The notes: generated by a model from the letters alone, not told the origin. DNA of 56,157 bases from Hydrogenophilus sp. (GCA_020725195.1 DYFL01000011.1:1-56157), one strand, 5' to 3'; positions 8,216 to 17,345 are shown, counted from the first letter of the stretch. Translations and numbers: made by a program.

Positions 8216-8294
8216 GAACGGGCGCCGTTGCTTCTGTACCGTCTGCCCCAAGCCTGGCCCGCCGGCCGGCGGGTCGCAGCGCCCCTCGGGGCGG
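8216..8294 (-). promoter_or_regulatory. SAH riboswitch (ahcY leader)
   Basis: Reading the minus strand, P1 forms from CCCCGAG (8291-8285) and CTTGGGG (8252-8246). The conserved GCGCTGC block follows the 5' strand, and the sequence GGGCGC (8284-8279 region) can pair with GCGCCC (8225-8220) as the pseudoknot. The hypervariable P2 hairpin is GACCCGCCGG/CCGGCGGGCC. This matches the known SAH-riboswitch architecture and its usual place before ahcY, where SAH binding turns expression on. The distance from aptamer end to ATG is about 86 nt because of the inserted repeat. Confidence 0.88.
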
Positions 8295-8308
8295 TGGATG
8301 CAATCTAT

Positions 8309-8395
8309 GTGGGAGCGCCTTCAGGCGCGAATGTCACCGAAATTTTCGCGGCTCTTGTCCCCGAACGGAGGAAAGCCGCTCCCACAGTGTTCTCT
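8309..8395. repeat. REP-like GTGGGAGCGGCTTCAGCCGC palindrome, diverged copy
   Basis: Left GTGGGAGCGCCTTCAGGCGCGA (8309-8330) and right AAAGCCGCTCCCAC (8378-8391) arms face each other across about 50 bp. Better preserved copies lie at 15189-15256 and 37735-37807. It separates metK from the ahcY leader and may end metK transcription; no U-tract is visible. Confidence 0.75.
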
Positions 8396-8406
8396 CCTGC
8401 TGCTAC

Positions 8407-9585
<1,179 letters not shown>

Positions 9586-9776
9586 GACTGCTCCGAAAGA
9601 CGATGGGCCCATGGTTTGCCGGCGTTACCGGCCCCGGGCCCAGAGCAGGCGACGCTTTAGCAGTATTTGTCCGCCCTGCAAGTTGTCGTTAACTCGGCGG
9701 CCGTGTCGCTTGGGTCGACACCCCGGGTATGCTAGCTTTGTCACCTGTTTTGGTCAACCGCAGCCCCCTCCCCAGA

Positions 9777-10637
9777 ATGCGCGTGTTTTTCCGGCTTTTC
9801 GCCTGGCTGCCCCTGCCCGTGATCCACGCCCTGGGGGCGGCGACGGGGCTCCTGGCCTGGCTCTTCGCCCCACGCCTGCGCCGCGACACGGCCGCCAACC
9901 TCGCCCAGGCGGGGCTCGACAGCGGTGCGATGCGCCTCAAGGCCGCCGCCGAGCTGGGCAAGGGCGCGGCCGAGCTCTTCCCCATCTGGCTGCGGCCCCT
10001 GGACCGGGCCCTGGGCCTCGTGCGCGAGTGCCGCGGCTGGGAGCACGTCGAGGCCGCGGTGGCGCGGGGCCGGGGTGTGGTCCTGCTCTGCCCGCACTTG
10101 GGCAGCCAGGAGCTCGCCGGCCTCTGCTTCGCGCCGCGCTGGCCGGTAGTCGCGCTCTACCGCCGGCCCCGGCAGGACTGGTTCCACGAGTTGATGCTCG
10201 CCGGCCGCCAGCGCGGCCGGCTCGTCACCGTGGAGCCCGGGGTGCGCGGGGTGCGCGCCATGCTCAAGGCGCTCAAGCGCAACGAGTTCGTCTTCATCCT
10301 GCCCGACCAGGCCGCGGCCAAGGGCGAAGGCGCCTGGATGCCCTTCTTCGGCCGGCACGCCTTCATGCCGGTGCTGCCCTACCGGCTGCTCGAGGCTACC
10401 GGCGCGACGCCGCTCCTGGTCTACGCCGAGCGCCTCGCTCTCGGCCGCGGCTACCGGCTCTGGATCGAGCCCCTGCCGGCGTTGCCGCATGAGGCCGCCG
10501 AGGCCGGCCGGCTCGTCAATGCCCGCATCGAGGCGGCGATCCGCCGCCACCCGGCGCAGTACCTCTGGAACTACCGTCTCTACCGCTACCGGCCCGACCT
10601 GATGCCGCCGCCGCCGACCGGGGGCGAGGCGGCATGA
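9777..10637 (+). CDS. lpxL: Lipid A biosynthesis acyltransferase, LpxL/HtrB family (first copy)
   Basis: Inner-membrane acyltransferase adding a secondary acyl chain to lipid A. The 286-residue protein starts with one hydrophobic segment (FRLFAWLPLPVIHALGAATG). Its HX4E acyltransferase motif is CPHLGSQE, and it has the FILPDQAAAKGEGAWMPFFG block. ATG 9777 is selected because the family N-terminus starts there; no strong ribosome-binding site is evident. It overlaps the next acyltransferase gene by 4 nt (ATGA). The two copies probably act at different positions of lipid A. Confidence 0.9.
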   Translation: MRVFFRLFAWLPLPVIHALGAATGLLAWLFAPRLRRDTAANLAQAGLDSGAMRLKAAAELGKGAAELFPIWLRPLDRALGLVRECRGWEHVEAAVARGRGVVLLCPHLGSQELAGLCFAPRWPVVALYRRPRQDWFHELMLAGRQRGRLVTVEPGVRGVRAMLKALKRNEFVFILPDQAAAKGEGAWMPFFGRHAFMPVLPYRLLEATGATPLLVYAERLALGRGYRLWIEPLPALPHEAAEAGRLVNARIEAAIRRHPAQYLWNYRLYRYRPDLMPPPPTGGEAA

Positions 10638-11503
10638 TGACGCGCCTCGGCATCGCCCTGCTCTGGCTGCTCCATCGCCTGCTCGGCGCGCGCGGGCTCG
10701 GGCGCCTGGGCGAGGCGCTCGGCGGCCTGCTCTACCACCTCGCCCGCGGGCGGCGGCACATCGGCGAGGTCAACCTGCGCCTGTGCTTTCCCGAGAGGCC
10801 GGAGGCCGAGCGCAGGCGGATCCTGAAGGCCCATTTCCGCGCCTTCTTCCGGGCCGTGCTGCAGGAGGCCGTCTCCTGGTGGGGGTCGAGGGAGGAGGTG
10901 GAAGGGCTCACCCGCGTCGAGGGCTTCGAGCACGTCGCCCCGCACCTCGGCCGCCCGCTCATCCTGCTCGCGCCCCACTTCATCGGACTCAACATCGCCG
11001 CCGTGCGCCTCACCCTGGTGCACTCGCCCACCGTCTCCATGTACGCCCGCATCAGGAATCCGGCCATCGGCCGGCTCGTGCTGCACGCGCGCACCCGCTT
11101 CGGCCCCATCGAGCTGTATTCCCGGCATGACGGCATCAAGCCGGTGCTGCGCGCCATCGGGCGCGGCCTGCCCTTCTACTACCTGCCCGACCAGGACCAG
11201 GGGCGCCGCAACGCCATCTTCTCGCCCTTCTTCGGGGTGCCCGCCGCCACGGTGACCGCCCTGTCGCGGCTCGCCGGCCTCACCGGCGCCCGGGTCGTGC
11301 CCTGCATCGCCGAGCAGACCCGGGACGGCTATGTCGCCCGCTTCTATCCGGCCTGGGAAAACTTCCCCGGGGAGAATGTAGAATCGGCCACCCGGCGCAT
11401 GAACGCCTTCATCGAAGAGCGGGTGCGCGAGATGCCCGAGCAGTACTTCTGGCTGCACAAGCGCTTCAAGACCCGGCCGGAGGGCGAGGCGCCGGTCTAC
11501 TGA
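10634..11503 (+). CDS. Second LpxL/HtrB-type acyltransferase, catalytic acidic residue replaced by Asn
   Basis: Paralogue of the preceding gene (289 residues), with the same fold and the block FYYLPDQDQGRRNAIFSPFFG. The usual HX4(D/E) dyad reads H-F-I-G-L-N, encoded cac ttc atc gga ctc aac, so the general-base partner is Asn. It is translationally coupled to the first copy (ATGA) and followed four bases after its stop by the displaced gnnA 5' copies. It could be an active variant, a regulatory subunit, or an inactive paralogue; sequence alone does not decide. Confidence 0.85.
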   Translation: MMTRLGIALLWLLHRLLGARGLGRLGEALGGLLYHLARGRRHIGEVNLRLCFPERPEAERRRILKAHFRAFFRAVLQEAVSWWGSREEVEGLTRVEGFEHVAPHLGRPLILLAPHFIGLNIAAVRLTLVHSPTVSMYARIRNPAIGRLVLHARTRFGPIELYSRHDGIKPVLRAIGRGLPFYYLPDQDQGRRNAIFSPFFGVPAATVTALSRLAGLTGARVVPCIAEQTRDGYVARFYPAWENFPGENVESATRRMNAFIEERVREMPEQYFWLHKRFKTRPEGEAPVY

Positions 11504-11507
11504 AGAC

Positions 11508-11630
11508 ATGAAAACAACAACCATCTGCACACTGCATGCCGCTGCAATCGGCCCGCGCCATACGGGACGCTTTGGCTCCGGCCGCGCCGGACCTGCCCGG
11601 CCCATGGCCTTGTTGCCCATGCCTTGTTGA
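11508..11630 (+). pseudogene. Displaced, decayed duplicate of the gnnA 5' end (copy 1)
   Basis: A 40-codon frame. Its codons from 11538 to 11573 align without gaps to the start of gnnA (HAAAIGPRHTGRF against RAAVIGVGYLGRF) and end on the same TTT Phe codon. From that codon the frame runs into element E. It starts 4 nt after the second LpxL stop. Amino-acid changes show that it is not maintained as a GnnA start. Confidence 0.6.
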
Positions 11631-11633
11631 AAG
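11571..11633 (+). repeat. Element E, copy 0
   Basis: Starts TTTGGCTCCGGC directly after the duplicated coding segment and ends GCCTTGTTGAAAG, matching the ends of the next copy (TTTAGCTCCGGC ... GCCTTCACTGAAAC). The middle differs but is self-complementary and GC-rich. Confidence 0.6.
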
Positions 11634-11642
11634 TCCAGGACG

Positions 11643-11759
11643 ATGAATAAACTCCGTGCCGCCGTAATCGGCGTCGGTTACCTGGGCAGGTTTAGCTCCG
11701 GCATAACGCCGGCTTCACCGGCATTAGCCTTCACTGAAACGGCTGAGTCTTTGGATTAA
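11643..11759 (+). pseudogene. Displaced duplicate of the gnnA 5' end (copy 2), recoded
   Basis: ATG 11643 opens a 38-codon frame. Residues 4-17, LRAAVIGVGYLGRF, are identical to the N-terminus of GnnA, although 10 of 14 codons differ (12 of 42 nt, all synonymous). After the TTT Phe codon it reads into element E and stops at TAA 11757. AGGA precedes its ATG, so it could be translated as a leader peptide. Confidence 0.75.
11691..11740 (+). repeat. Element E, copy 1
   Basis: TTTAGCTCCGGC at 11691, a small GCCGG-CTTCA-CCGGC hairpin, then TTAGCCTTCACTGAAAC ending at 11740. It lies 31 bp before the working gnnA start codon. Confidence 0.75.
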
Positions 11760-11770
11760 AGGGAACTTGG

Positions 11771-12700
11771 GTGAGCAATCCGTTGCGTGCGGCAGTTATA
11801 GGCGTAGGTTATCTCGGTCGTTTTCATGCCCAGAAATATGCCGCCCTCGGGGCGGTGGAGCTCGTCGGGGTGGCGGATGCCGATCCCGGGCGCGCCGCCG
11901 CCGTGGCCGCGGAGGTCGAGGCCGCCGCCTATCCCGACTACCGCGACCTGCTCGGGCAGGTGGACCTGGTCTCCGTGGCCGTGCCCACCGAGCGGCATTA
12001 CGCGATCGTGCGCGACTGCCTCGAGGCCGGGGCGCACGTGCTGGTGGAAAAGCCCGTCACCCAGACCGTGGCCGAGGCCGAGGCCCTGATCGCCCTGGCG
12101 AAACAGCACCACCGCCTGCTGCAGGTGGGGCATCTGGAGCGCTTCAACCCCGCCTGGCTCGCGCTGCGCCCGCGCGTCAGGCATCCCCTCTTCATCGAGG
12201 CGCATCGCCTGGCGCCCTTCAAGCCGCGCGGCACGGACGTCAGCGTGGTGCTGGACCTGATGATCCACGACCTGGACCTGATCCTCTCCGTGGTCGACAG
12301 CGAGGTGGCCGAGGTGCGCGCGAGCGGCGTGCCGGTGCTCACCGACGGGATCGACATCGGCAACGCCCGCATCGAGTTCGCGAACGGCTGCGTGGCCAAC
12401 CTCACCGCCAGCCGGGTGAGCGCCGGCACGCTGCGCAAGATGCGCCTGTTCCAGAAGGACGAATACCTGTCCATCGACTTCGGCGAGCGCCGCCTGAGCA
12501 CGGCCCGGCGCGGCGAGGACCCCGAGCGGCCGATCGCCGCGGAGCACATCGAGGTGCCCCCGGGAGACGCCCTCATGAGCGAGATCCGGGCCTTCGCGGA
12601 GGCCGTGCGCGCGGGCGGCCCGGCGCCGGTCTCCGGCGAGGACGGCCGGCGCGCCCTGGCCCTGGCCCTGGAGATCGGCCGCCTGATGGACAGGCGATGA
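11771..12700 (+). CDS. gnnA: UDP-GlcNAc 3-dehydrogenase-type oxidoreductase GnnA
   Basis: Gfo/Idh/MocA-family NAD-dependent oxidoreductase of 309 residues. The Rossmann motif GVGYLGRFHAQKY lies at the N-terminus and the active-site EKPVTQT near residue 95. Position between lipid A acyltransferases and gnnB-lpxA identifies it as GnnA, which oxidises the 3-OH of UDP-GlcNAc so that GnnB can aminate it, giving a 2,3-diamino sugar for lipid A. GTG 11771 has AGGGA 8 nt upstream. The first 20 codons are unusually AT-rich (gtt ata gta tat cgt ttt cat aaa tat) compared with the rest of the gene. Two displaced copies of this 5' end lie just upstream. Confidence 0.85.
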   Translation: MSNPLRAAVIGVGYLGRFHAQKYAALGAVELVGVADADPGRAAAVAAEVEAAAYPDYRDLLGQVDLVSVAVPTERHYAIVRDCLEAGAHVLVEKPVTQTVAEAEALIALAKQHHRLLQVGHLERFNPAWLALRPRVRHPLFIEAHRLAPFKPRGTDVSVVLDLMIHDLDLILSVVDSEVAEVRASGVPVLTDGIDIGNARIEFANGCVANLTASRVSAGTLRKMRLFQKDEYLSIDFGERRLSTARRGEDPERPIAAEHIEVPPGDALMSEIRAFAEAVRAGGPAPVSGEDGRRALALALEIGRLMDRR

Positions 12701-12764
12701 ACCCGGGTGCAAAGCAAGGAAGAAATTCGGAGGGCCGCCCGCGCATGCCCCCTCCCCTGCCATC

Positions 12765-12800
12765 TTCCCTTGTGCCCTCCGCGCCTTTGCGGTTCAAATG
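12765..12800. repeat. Half-copy of CCTTGTGCCC-type palindromic repeat
   Basis: TCCCTTGTGCCCTCCGCGCC followed by TTTGCGGTTCA resembles one arm of the CCTTTGTGTCC repeat family seen in hsdM. Only a weak partner can be found at 12710-12735. It fills the gap between gnnA and gnnB. Confidence 0.5.
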
Positions 12801-12821
12801 TGACGAGAAAGGCAGGCAGCG

Positions 12822-13913
12822 ATGAACATCCCCATGGTGGACCTCAAGGCGGAATACGAACTCTTGCGGAGCGAGCTGGAGCCGGCGCTGCTCTCTGCCC
12901 TGGCGGCGACGCAGTACATCGGGGGGCCGAACGTGCGCGCCTTCGAGCAGGAGGTCGCGGCCTACTGCGGCGTCGGCCACGCCATCGCCTGCGCCTCCGG
13001 CACCGACGCCCTGCTGCTCGCCCTGCGCGCCTGCGGCGTCCAACCCGGCGACGAGGTCATCACCACCCCCTTCACCTTCGTGGCCACCGCCTCCACCATC
13101 GCCATGTGCGGGGCGAGGCCCGTCTTCGTCGACATCGACCCCAAGACCTACAACCTCGACCCGGAAAAGGTCGAGGCCGCCATCGGGCCGCGGACCCGGG
13201 CCATCGTCCCGGTGCACCTCTACGGCCAGCCGGCGCACCTGGAGCCGGTGGCCGGGCTCGCCCGCAGGCACGGCCTGCGCCTCGTCGAGGACGCCGCCCA
13301 GTCCTTCGGCGCCGAATACGGCGGCCGGAAATCCGGCGCCTACGGCGACCTGGGCTGCTTCTCCTTCTACCCGAGCAAGAACCTCGGGGCCTTCGGCGAC
13401 GGCGGCATGGTCGTCACCGACGACGGTGCCCTGGCCGAGCAGCTGCGCGTGCTGGCCAACCACGGCAGCCGCCAGCGCTACCATCATTCGGTGCTGGGCT
13501 ACAACAGCCGGCTCGACGAGCTGCAGGCGGCGATCCTGCGGGTGAAGCTCAGGCGCATCGACGCGTTCAACGCCGCCCGCCGCCGCGCCGCCCACGCCTA
13601 CAACGCCCGCTTCGAGGGCCACGGCCTGGTCACCCCGCACGAGGACGGCCGGGGGCTGCACGTGTTCCACCAGTACACCCTGCAGAGCGACCGGCGCGAT
13701 GCCATCCAGGCGGCCCTCACCGCGGCCGGCATCGCGAGCGCGATCTACTACCCCATCCCCCTGCACCGCCAGGAGCTGTACGGGGACGCATACCAGGGGG
13801 TCGCGCTGCCGGTGGCGGAGCGCGTCGCACAGAAGGTGATCTCCCTGCCCATCTCCCCCACGCTCACCGAGGCGGCGATCGACCGCGTCGCCGAGGCGGT
13901 GCTCGGGGCATGA
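12822..13913 (+). CDS. gnnB: UDP-3-keto-GlcNAc aminotransferase GnnB
   Basis: DegT/DnrJ/EryC1/StrS-family PLP aminotransferase, 363 residues. The cofactor lysine lies in FYPSKNLGAFGDGG near residue 185, and EDAAQSFGAEYGGRKSG is the family block before it. In this context it would transfer an amino group from glutamate to the 3-keto sugar made by GnnA, producing UDP-GlcNAc3N. The start ATG follows a weak GGCAGG. The stop overlaps the lpxA start (ATGA), which links the diamino sugar directly to the first acylation step. Confidence 0.88.
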   Translation: MNIPMVDLKAEYELLRSELEPALLSALAATQYIGGPNVRAFEQEVAAYCGVGHAIACASGTDALLLALRACGVQPGDEVITTPFTFVATASTIAMCGARPVFVDIDPKTYNLDPEKVEAAIGPRTRAIVPVHLYGQPAHLEPVAGLARRHGLRLVEDAAQSFGAEYGGRKSGAYGDLGCFSFYPSKNLGAFGDGGMVVTDDGALAEQLRVLANHGSRQRYHHSVLGYNSRLDELQAAILRVKLRRIDAFNAARRRAAHAYNARFEGHGLVTPHEDGRGLHVFHQYTLQSDRRDAIQAALTAAGIASAIYYPIPLHRQELYGDAYQGVALPVAERVAQKVISLPISPTLTEAAIDRVAEAVLGA

Positions 13914-14674
13914 TCCACCCCACCGCCCTCGTCGACCCTGGCGCCCGCCTGGGCAGGGACGTGACGGTCGGCCCCTACGCCGTGATCGAGGCCGACACCG
14001 AGATCGGCGACGGCTGCGCCATCGCCGCCCACGCCGTGATCAAGCGCTACACCCGCCTGGGGCGGGACAACCGGGTGGCCGAGCACGCCGTGCTCGGCGG
14101 CGAGCCCCAGGACTTCAAGTTCAGGGACTGCGCGAGCTTCGTCGAGATCGGCGACGGCAACCGCATCCGCGAAGGCGTGACCGTGCACCGCAGCAACCAC
14201 GAGGGCGGGGTCACGCGCATCGGCGACGCGTGCTTCCTCATGGCCTGCAGCCACGTCGCCCACGACTGCGTCCTCGGCAACCAGGTCATCCTCGCCAACG
14301 GCGCCCTGCTGGGCGGCCATGTCGAGATCGCCGAGCGCGCCTTCGTCTCCGGCGCGGCGACCCTCCACCAGTTCTGCCGCGTGGGCCGCATGGCGATGGT
14401 GGCCGCCAGCGCCCGGGTGAGCCAGGACTGCCTGCCCTTCACCATCACCGACGGCAATCCGGGCCGCGCGCGCGCGCTCAACCTGGTGGGCCTGAGGCGC
14501 GCCGGCCTGCCCGAGGCCGAGATCGCCGCCCTCAGGCGCGCCTTCCACCTGCTGCGCTCGCCGCGCGCCCTGGAGGCGATCCTGGCCGCGATGGAGGCCG
14601 AGGCGAGCCCCGCCGTCCAGGAGCTGGCCGCCTTCATCCGCGCCTCCGCGCGCGGCTTCGCGCACGCCCGCTGA
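13910..14674 (+). CDS. lpxA: Acyl-ACP:UDP-GlcNAc(3N) acyltransferase LpxA
   Basis: First committed enzyme of lipid A synthesis. The N-terminal two thirds of the 254 residues is a left-handed beta-helix of hexapeptide repeats starting MIHPTALVDPGARLG; the catalytic His lies in CSHVAHDC near 121. The C-terminal helical domain is also present. Because it is coupled to gnnA-gnnB, it probably acylates the 3-amino group of UDP-GlcNAc3N, giving an amide. That selectivity is inferred from context and from Acidithiobacillus-type systems. It is separated from the usual lpxD-fabZ-lpxA-lpxB cluster. Confidence 0.93.
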   Translation: MIHPTALVDPGARLGRDVTVGPYAVIEADTEIGDGCAIAAHAVIKRYTRLGRDNRVAEHAVLGGEPQDFKFRDCASFVEIGDGNRIREGVTVHRSNHEGGVTRIGDACFLMACSHVAHDCVLGNQVILANGALLGGHVEIAERAFVSGAATLHQFCRVGRMAMVAASARVSQDCLPFTITDGNPGRARALNLVGLRRAGLPEAEIAALRRAFHLLRSPRALEAILAAMEAEASPAVQELAAFIRASARGFAHAR

Positions 14675-15166
14675 ATGCTGGAGATCTCGCCCCTGCGCGA
14701 CGACGAGGCCGAGGCCGTAGCGGCGCTCGCGCGCGAGATCTGGCTGGCCCACTACCCCGCCATCATCGACGTCGCGCAGATCGAATACATGCTGGCCGAG
14801 CGCTACCGGCCGGCCCTGATCCGCCAGACCCTGGCCCGCGGCGACCGCTGGCTCGCGGCCCGGGCGGAGGGCGTGCTGGTGGGCTTCGCCCACGGTTACG
14901 CCCTGGCCGAGGGTGACTACAAGCTGGACAAGCTGTATGTTCACCCGGACTGGCAGCGCCACGGCATCGGGGGGCAGTTGATGGAACGGCTCGCCGACCA
15001 CGCCCGCCGCCGCGGCGCCCGCCGGCTGGTGCTGCGGGTGAACCGGAACAACGCCCAGGCCATCGCCGCCTACCGCAAGTACGGTTTCGAGGTCCTGGTG
15101 CCGGTGGTGGAGGACATCGGCGGCGGCTACGTGATGGACGACTACGTGATGACCAGGGCGCCGTGA
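14675..15166 (+). CDS. GNAT-family N-acetyltransferase
   Basis: 163-residue GCN5-related acetyltransferase. The acetyl-CoA-binding motif A is LDKLYVHPDWQRHGIGGQLM (about 88-107), and motif B NNAQAIAAYRKYGFE follows. Its ATG directly follows the lpxA TGA, so it is likely translated from the same message. The substrate is unknown; the family acts on small amines, antibiotics or protein N-termini. Nothing in the neighbourhood fixes the substrate, though co-transcription with lipid A genes is notable. Confidence 0.88.
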   Translation: MLEISPLRDDEAEAVAALAREIWLAHYPAIIDVAQIEYMLAERYRPALIRQTLARGDRWLAARAEGVLVGFAHGYALAEGDYKLDKLYVHPDWQRHGIGGQLMERLADHARRRGARRLVLRVNRNNAQAIAAYRKYGFEVLVPVVEDIGGGYVMDDYVMTRAP

Positions 15167-15188
15167 TGGCCGAGAGGGGATGCGAACA

Positions 15189-15256
15189 TGGCTGTGGGAG
15201 CGGCTTCAGCCGCGATAAGCAGGCCGGCCAGGGCTTCGCGGCTGAAGCCGCTCCCA
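15189..15256. repeat. REP-like GTGGGAGCGGCTTCAGCCGC inverted pair
   Basis: GTGGGAGCGGCTTCAGCCGC (left) and its exact reverse complement (right) flank about 26 bp. This is the cleanest of three copies in the window. It sits between the acetyltransferase and the CoA-binding gene. Confidence 0.85.
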
Positions 15257-15296
15257 CGGCGACCGCACGGTATGGTTACGTCATGGTGAGAAGACG

Positions 15297-15716
15297 ATGA
15301 GCTTTGCCAATCCGACGGATGCCGAGATCCGCGCCCTGCTCGGGCAGGTGAAGACCATCGCCGTGGTCGGCCTCTCGCCCAAGCCGGGCCGGCCCAGCCA
15401 CACGGTCGCGCGCGCCATGCAGGGCTTCGGCTACCGCATCATCCCCGTGCGCCCGGCGGTCGACAGCGTGCTGGGCGAGAAGGCCTACGCGAGCCTCAGG
15501 GAGGTGCCGGAGAGGATCGATCTCGTCGACGTCTTCCGCGCCGCCGAGCACGTCCCCGCCGTCGTCGAGGAGTGCCTGGCGCTCGACCTGCCCGCCATCT
15601 GGATCCAGGAAGGCATCGTCGCCGAGGCCGCCGCCGGGCGGGCGCGCGCCGCGGGCATGACGGTGGTGCTGGACCGCTGCCTCTACAAGGACTACGTCCG
15701 CCTGATGACCGCATGA
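15297..15716 (+). CDS. CoA-binding domain protein (YccU type)
   Basis: 139-residue protein consisting of a single CoA_binding_2 Rossmann-like domain. It has [19 protein letters not shown] at the N-terminus and PAIWIQEGI near residue 100. Related proteins bind CoA, but their physiological role is not known. The ATG is preceded by GAAGACG, a weak ribosome-binding site. It overlaps dapF by 4 nt (ATGA), implying co-expression. No membrane segment or signal is seen. Confidence 0.88.
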   Translation: MSFANPTDAEIRALLGQVKTIAVVGLSPKPGRPSHTVARAMQGFGYRIIPVRPAVDSVLGEKAYASLREVPERIDLVDVFRAAEHVPAVVEECLALDLPAIWIQEGIVAEAAAGRARAAGMTVVLDRCLYKDYVRLMTA

Positions 15717-16546
15717 TGAGACTGCGCTTCACCAAGATGCACGGCCTGGGCAACGACTTCGTCGTCTTCGACGGGGTCAGGCAGCGTGTGGCGCTCACGC
15801 CCGAGCAGTGCCGCTTCATCGCCGACCGCCACTTCGGCGTCGGCTGCGACCAGATCCTGCTGGTCGAGGCGCCCGGCCGCCCCGATGTCGACTTCCGCTA
15901 CCGCATCTTCAACGCCGACGGCGGCGAGGTCGCCCAGTGCGGCAACGGCGCGCGCTGCTTCGTGCGCTACGTCGTCGACCAGGGCCTCACGGCCAAGCGC
16001 GAGATCCGGGTCGAGACCGCCTCCGGGGTCATCGTGCCGCGCCTCGAGGCCGACGGCCAGGTCACCGTGGACATGGGCCCGCCGCGCTTCGAGCCGGCCG
16101 CCATCCCCTTCGTCGCCGCGCAGCGCGAGCCCGTCTACACCCTGGAGGTGGGCGGCGAGGCGGTCGAGATCTCGGCGCTGTCCATGGGCAACCCGCATGC
16201 GGTGCTCCTGGTCGACGACGTGGAGGCCGCCCGGGTGCGCGAGTTGGGGCCCCGGATCGAGCGCCACCCGCGCTTTCCCGAGCGGGTCAACGTCGGCTTC
16301 ATGCAGGTGGTCGACCGCGGCCGCATCCGGCTGCGGGTCTACGAGCGCGGCTCGGGCGAGACCCTGGCCTGCGGCACCGGGGCCTGCGCCGCGGCGGTGG
16401 CCGGCATGCGCCGCGGCCTCCTGGACGCCGCCGTGGAGGTGCAAACCCGCGGCGGAGCGCTTACCATTCGCTGGGCGGGCGGCGACGCCTCCGTATTCAT
16501 GACCGGCCCCGCGGTCACCGTTTTCGAGGGAACGATCGAGCTATGA
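15713..16546 (+). CDS. dapF: Diaminopimelate epimerase
   Basis: Converts LL- to meso-diaminopimelate for lysine and peptidoglycan synthesis. The two catalytic cysteines are in QCGNGARCF (about residue 77) and [13 protein letters not shown] (about 221). MMRLRF at the start offers ATG 15713 or 15716; the first overlaps the preceding stop. At 277 residues it is full length. Overlaps DUF484 by 4 nt. dapF-DUF484-xerC is a conserved proteobacterial order. Confidence 0.96.
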   Translation: MMRLRFTKMHGLGNDFVVFDGVRQRVALTPEQCRFIADRHFGVGCDQILLVEAPGRPDVDFRYRIFNADGGEVAQCGNGARCFVRYVVDQGLTAKREIRVETASGVIVPRLEADGQVTVDMGPPRFEPAAIPFVAAQREPVYTLEVGGEAVEISALSMGNPHAVLLVDDVEAARVRELGPRIERHPRFPERVNVGFMQVVDRGRIRLRVYERGSGETLACGTGACAAAVAGMRRGLLDAAVEVQTRGGALTIRWAGGDASVFMTGPAVTVFEGTIEL

Positions 16547-17199
16547 GCATGGACCTCCTCACCCACGACCAGGTCGCGCAGTTCCTCAGGGACAACCCCG
16601 AGTTCTTCGCCCACCACGGCGAGCTGCTCGGCCAGATCCATGTGCCCCACCCCTACAGCGGCCAGGCCATCTCCATCGGCGAGCGCCAGGTGCTGATGCT
16701 GCGCGACCGCGCCCGCGGCCTGGAGAACAAGCTCAAGGAGTTCATCCAGTTCGCCGAGGAGAACGACGCCATCGGCGAGAAGCTGCACAGGCTCTCCCTG
16801 GGCCTCATGCGCGCCCGCAGCCTGGAGGCCGCGCTCGCGTCGCTGTATCTCGGCCTCGGCGAGGACTTCGCCGTGCCCCACGCCACGGTGCGCCTCTGGG
16901 GCGAGACGAGCCAGCCGCTGTCGGAGTTCGAGCGCGTGAGCGAGGACATCCGGGTGCTCGCCGCCGGCCTCAACGCCCCGCAGTGCGGCCACGCCGTGCC
17001 CGACGAGGTGCGCGCCTGGTTCGGCGAGAGCGGGGCGCACCTGCGCTCCTTCGCCATCGCCCCGCTCAAGGAGCCCGACCTCGGCGGTCTCCTGGTCCTC
17101 GCCTCGGAGGACGCCAAGCGCTTCTATCCCGAGATGGGCACCCTCTACCTGCAGTGGCTCGCCGAGCTCAGCGGCGCGGCGCTGTCGCGCTTCGTCTGA
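16543..17199 (+). CDS. DUF484 family protein
   Basis: 218 residues, matching the DUF484 family encoded between dapF and xerC in many proteobacteria. The N-terminal helix block [20 protein letters not shown] is diagnostic. A coiled region ([20 protein letters not shown]) and a GAF-like C-terminal domain ending in a hydrophobic helix ([17 protein letters not shown]) follow. Function is unknown. The stop lies 2 nt before an inverted repeat, so the DUF484-xerC junction here is interrupted. Confidence 0.9.
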   Translation: MSMDLLTHDQVAQFLRDNPEFFAHHGELLGQIHVPHPYSGQAISIGERQVLMLRDRARGLENKLKEFIQFAEENDAIGEKLHRLSLGLMRARSLEAALASLYLGLGEDFAVPHATVRLWGETSQPLSEFERVSEDIRVLAAGLNAPQCGHAVPDEVRAWFGESGAHLRSFAIAPLKEPDLGGLLVLASEDAKRFYPEMGTLYLQWLAELSGAALSRFV

Positions 17200-17201
17200 A
17201 A

Positions 17202-17345
17202 TCGATCCACAGATGACGCAGATGGACACAGATTGTCCGCAGCTTGGCAATCGTTATGCGCGGCCTTGCGTCAGACAGCCTTTCGAGTGAATCACCCAGT
17301 TTGCGCAAGCCGCGAAACCCATCTGTGTTCATCTGTGGATAAGGT
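17202..17345. repeat. ATCCACAGATGACGCAGAT-type inverted repeat
   Basis: Left arm 17202-17234 is built of units like CAGATGACG / CAGATGGACA. Its reverse complement (right arm 17316-17345) is one unit shorter, and about 80 bp lie between them. The right arm reaches to within 7 bp of the xerC ATG, so it probably occupies the xerC leader. A second member is at 35849-35996. Confidence 0.85.

Noticed and set aside
9590-9660. SAM riboswitch before metK
   Set aside because: GC-rich dyads are present but no conserved SAM-aptamer blocks could be recognised.
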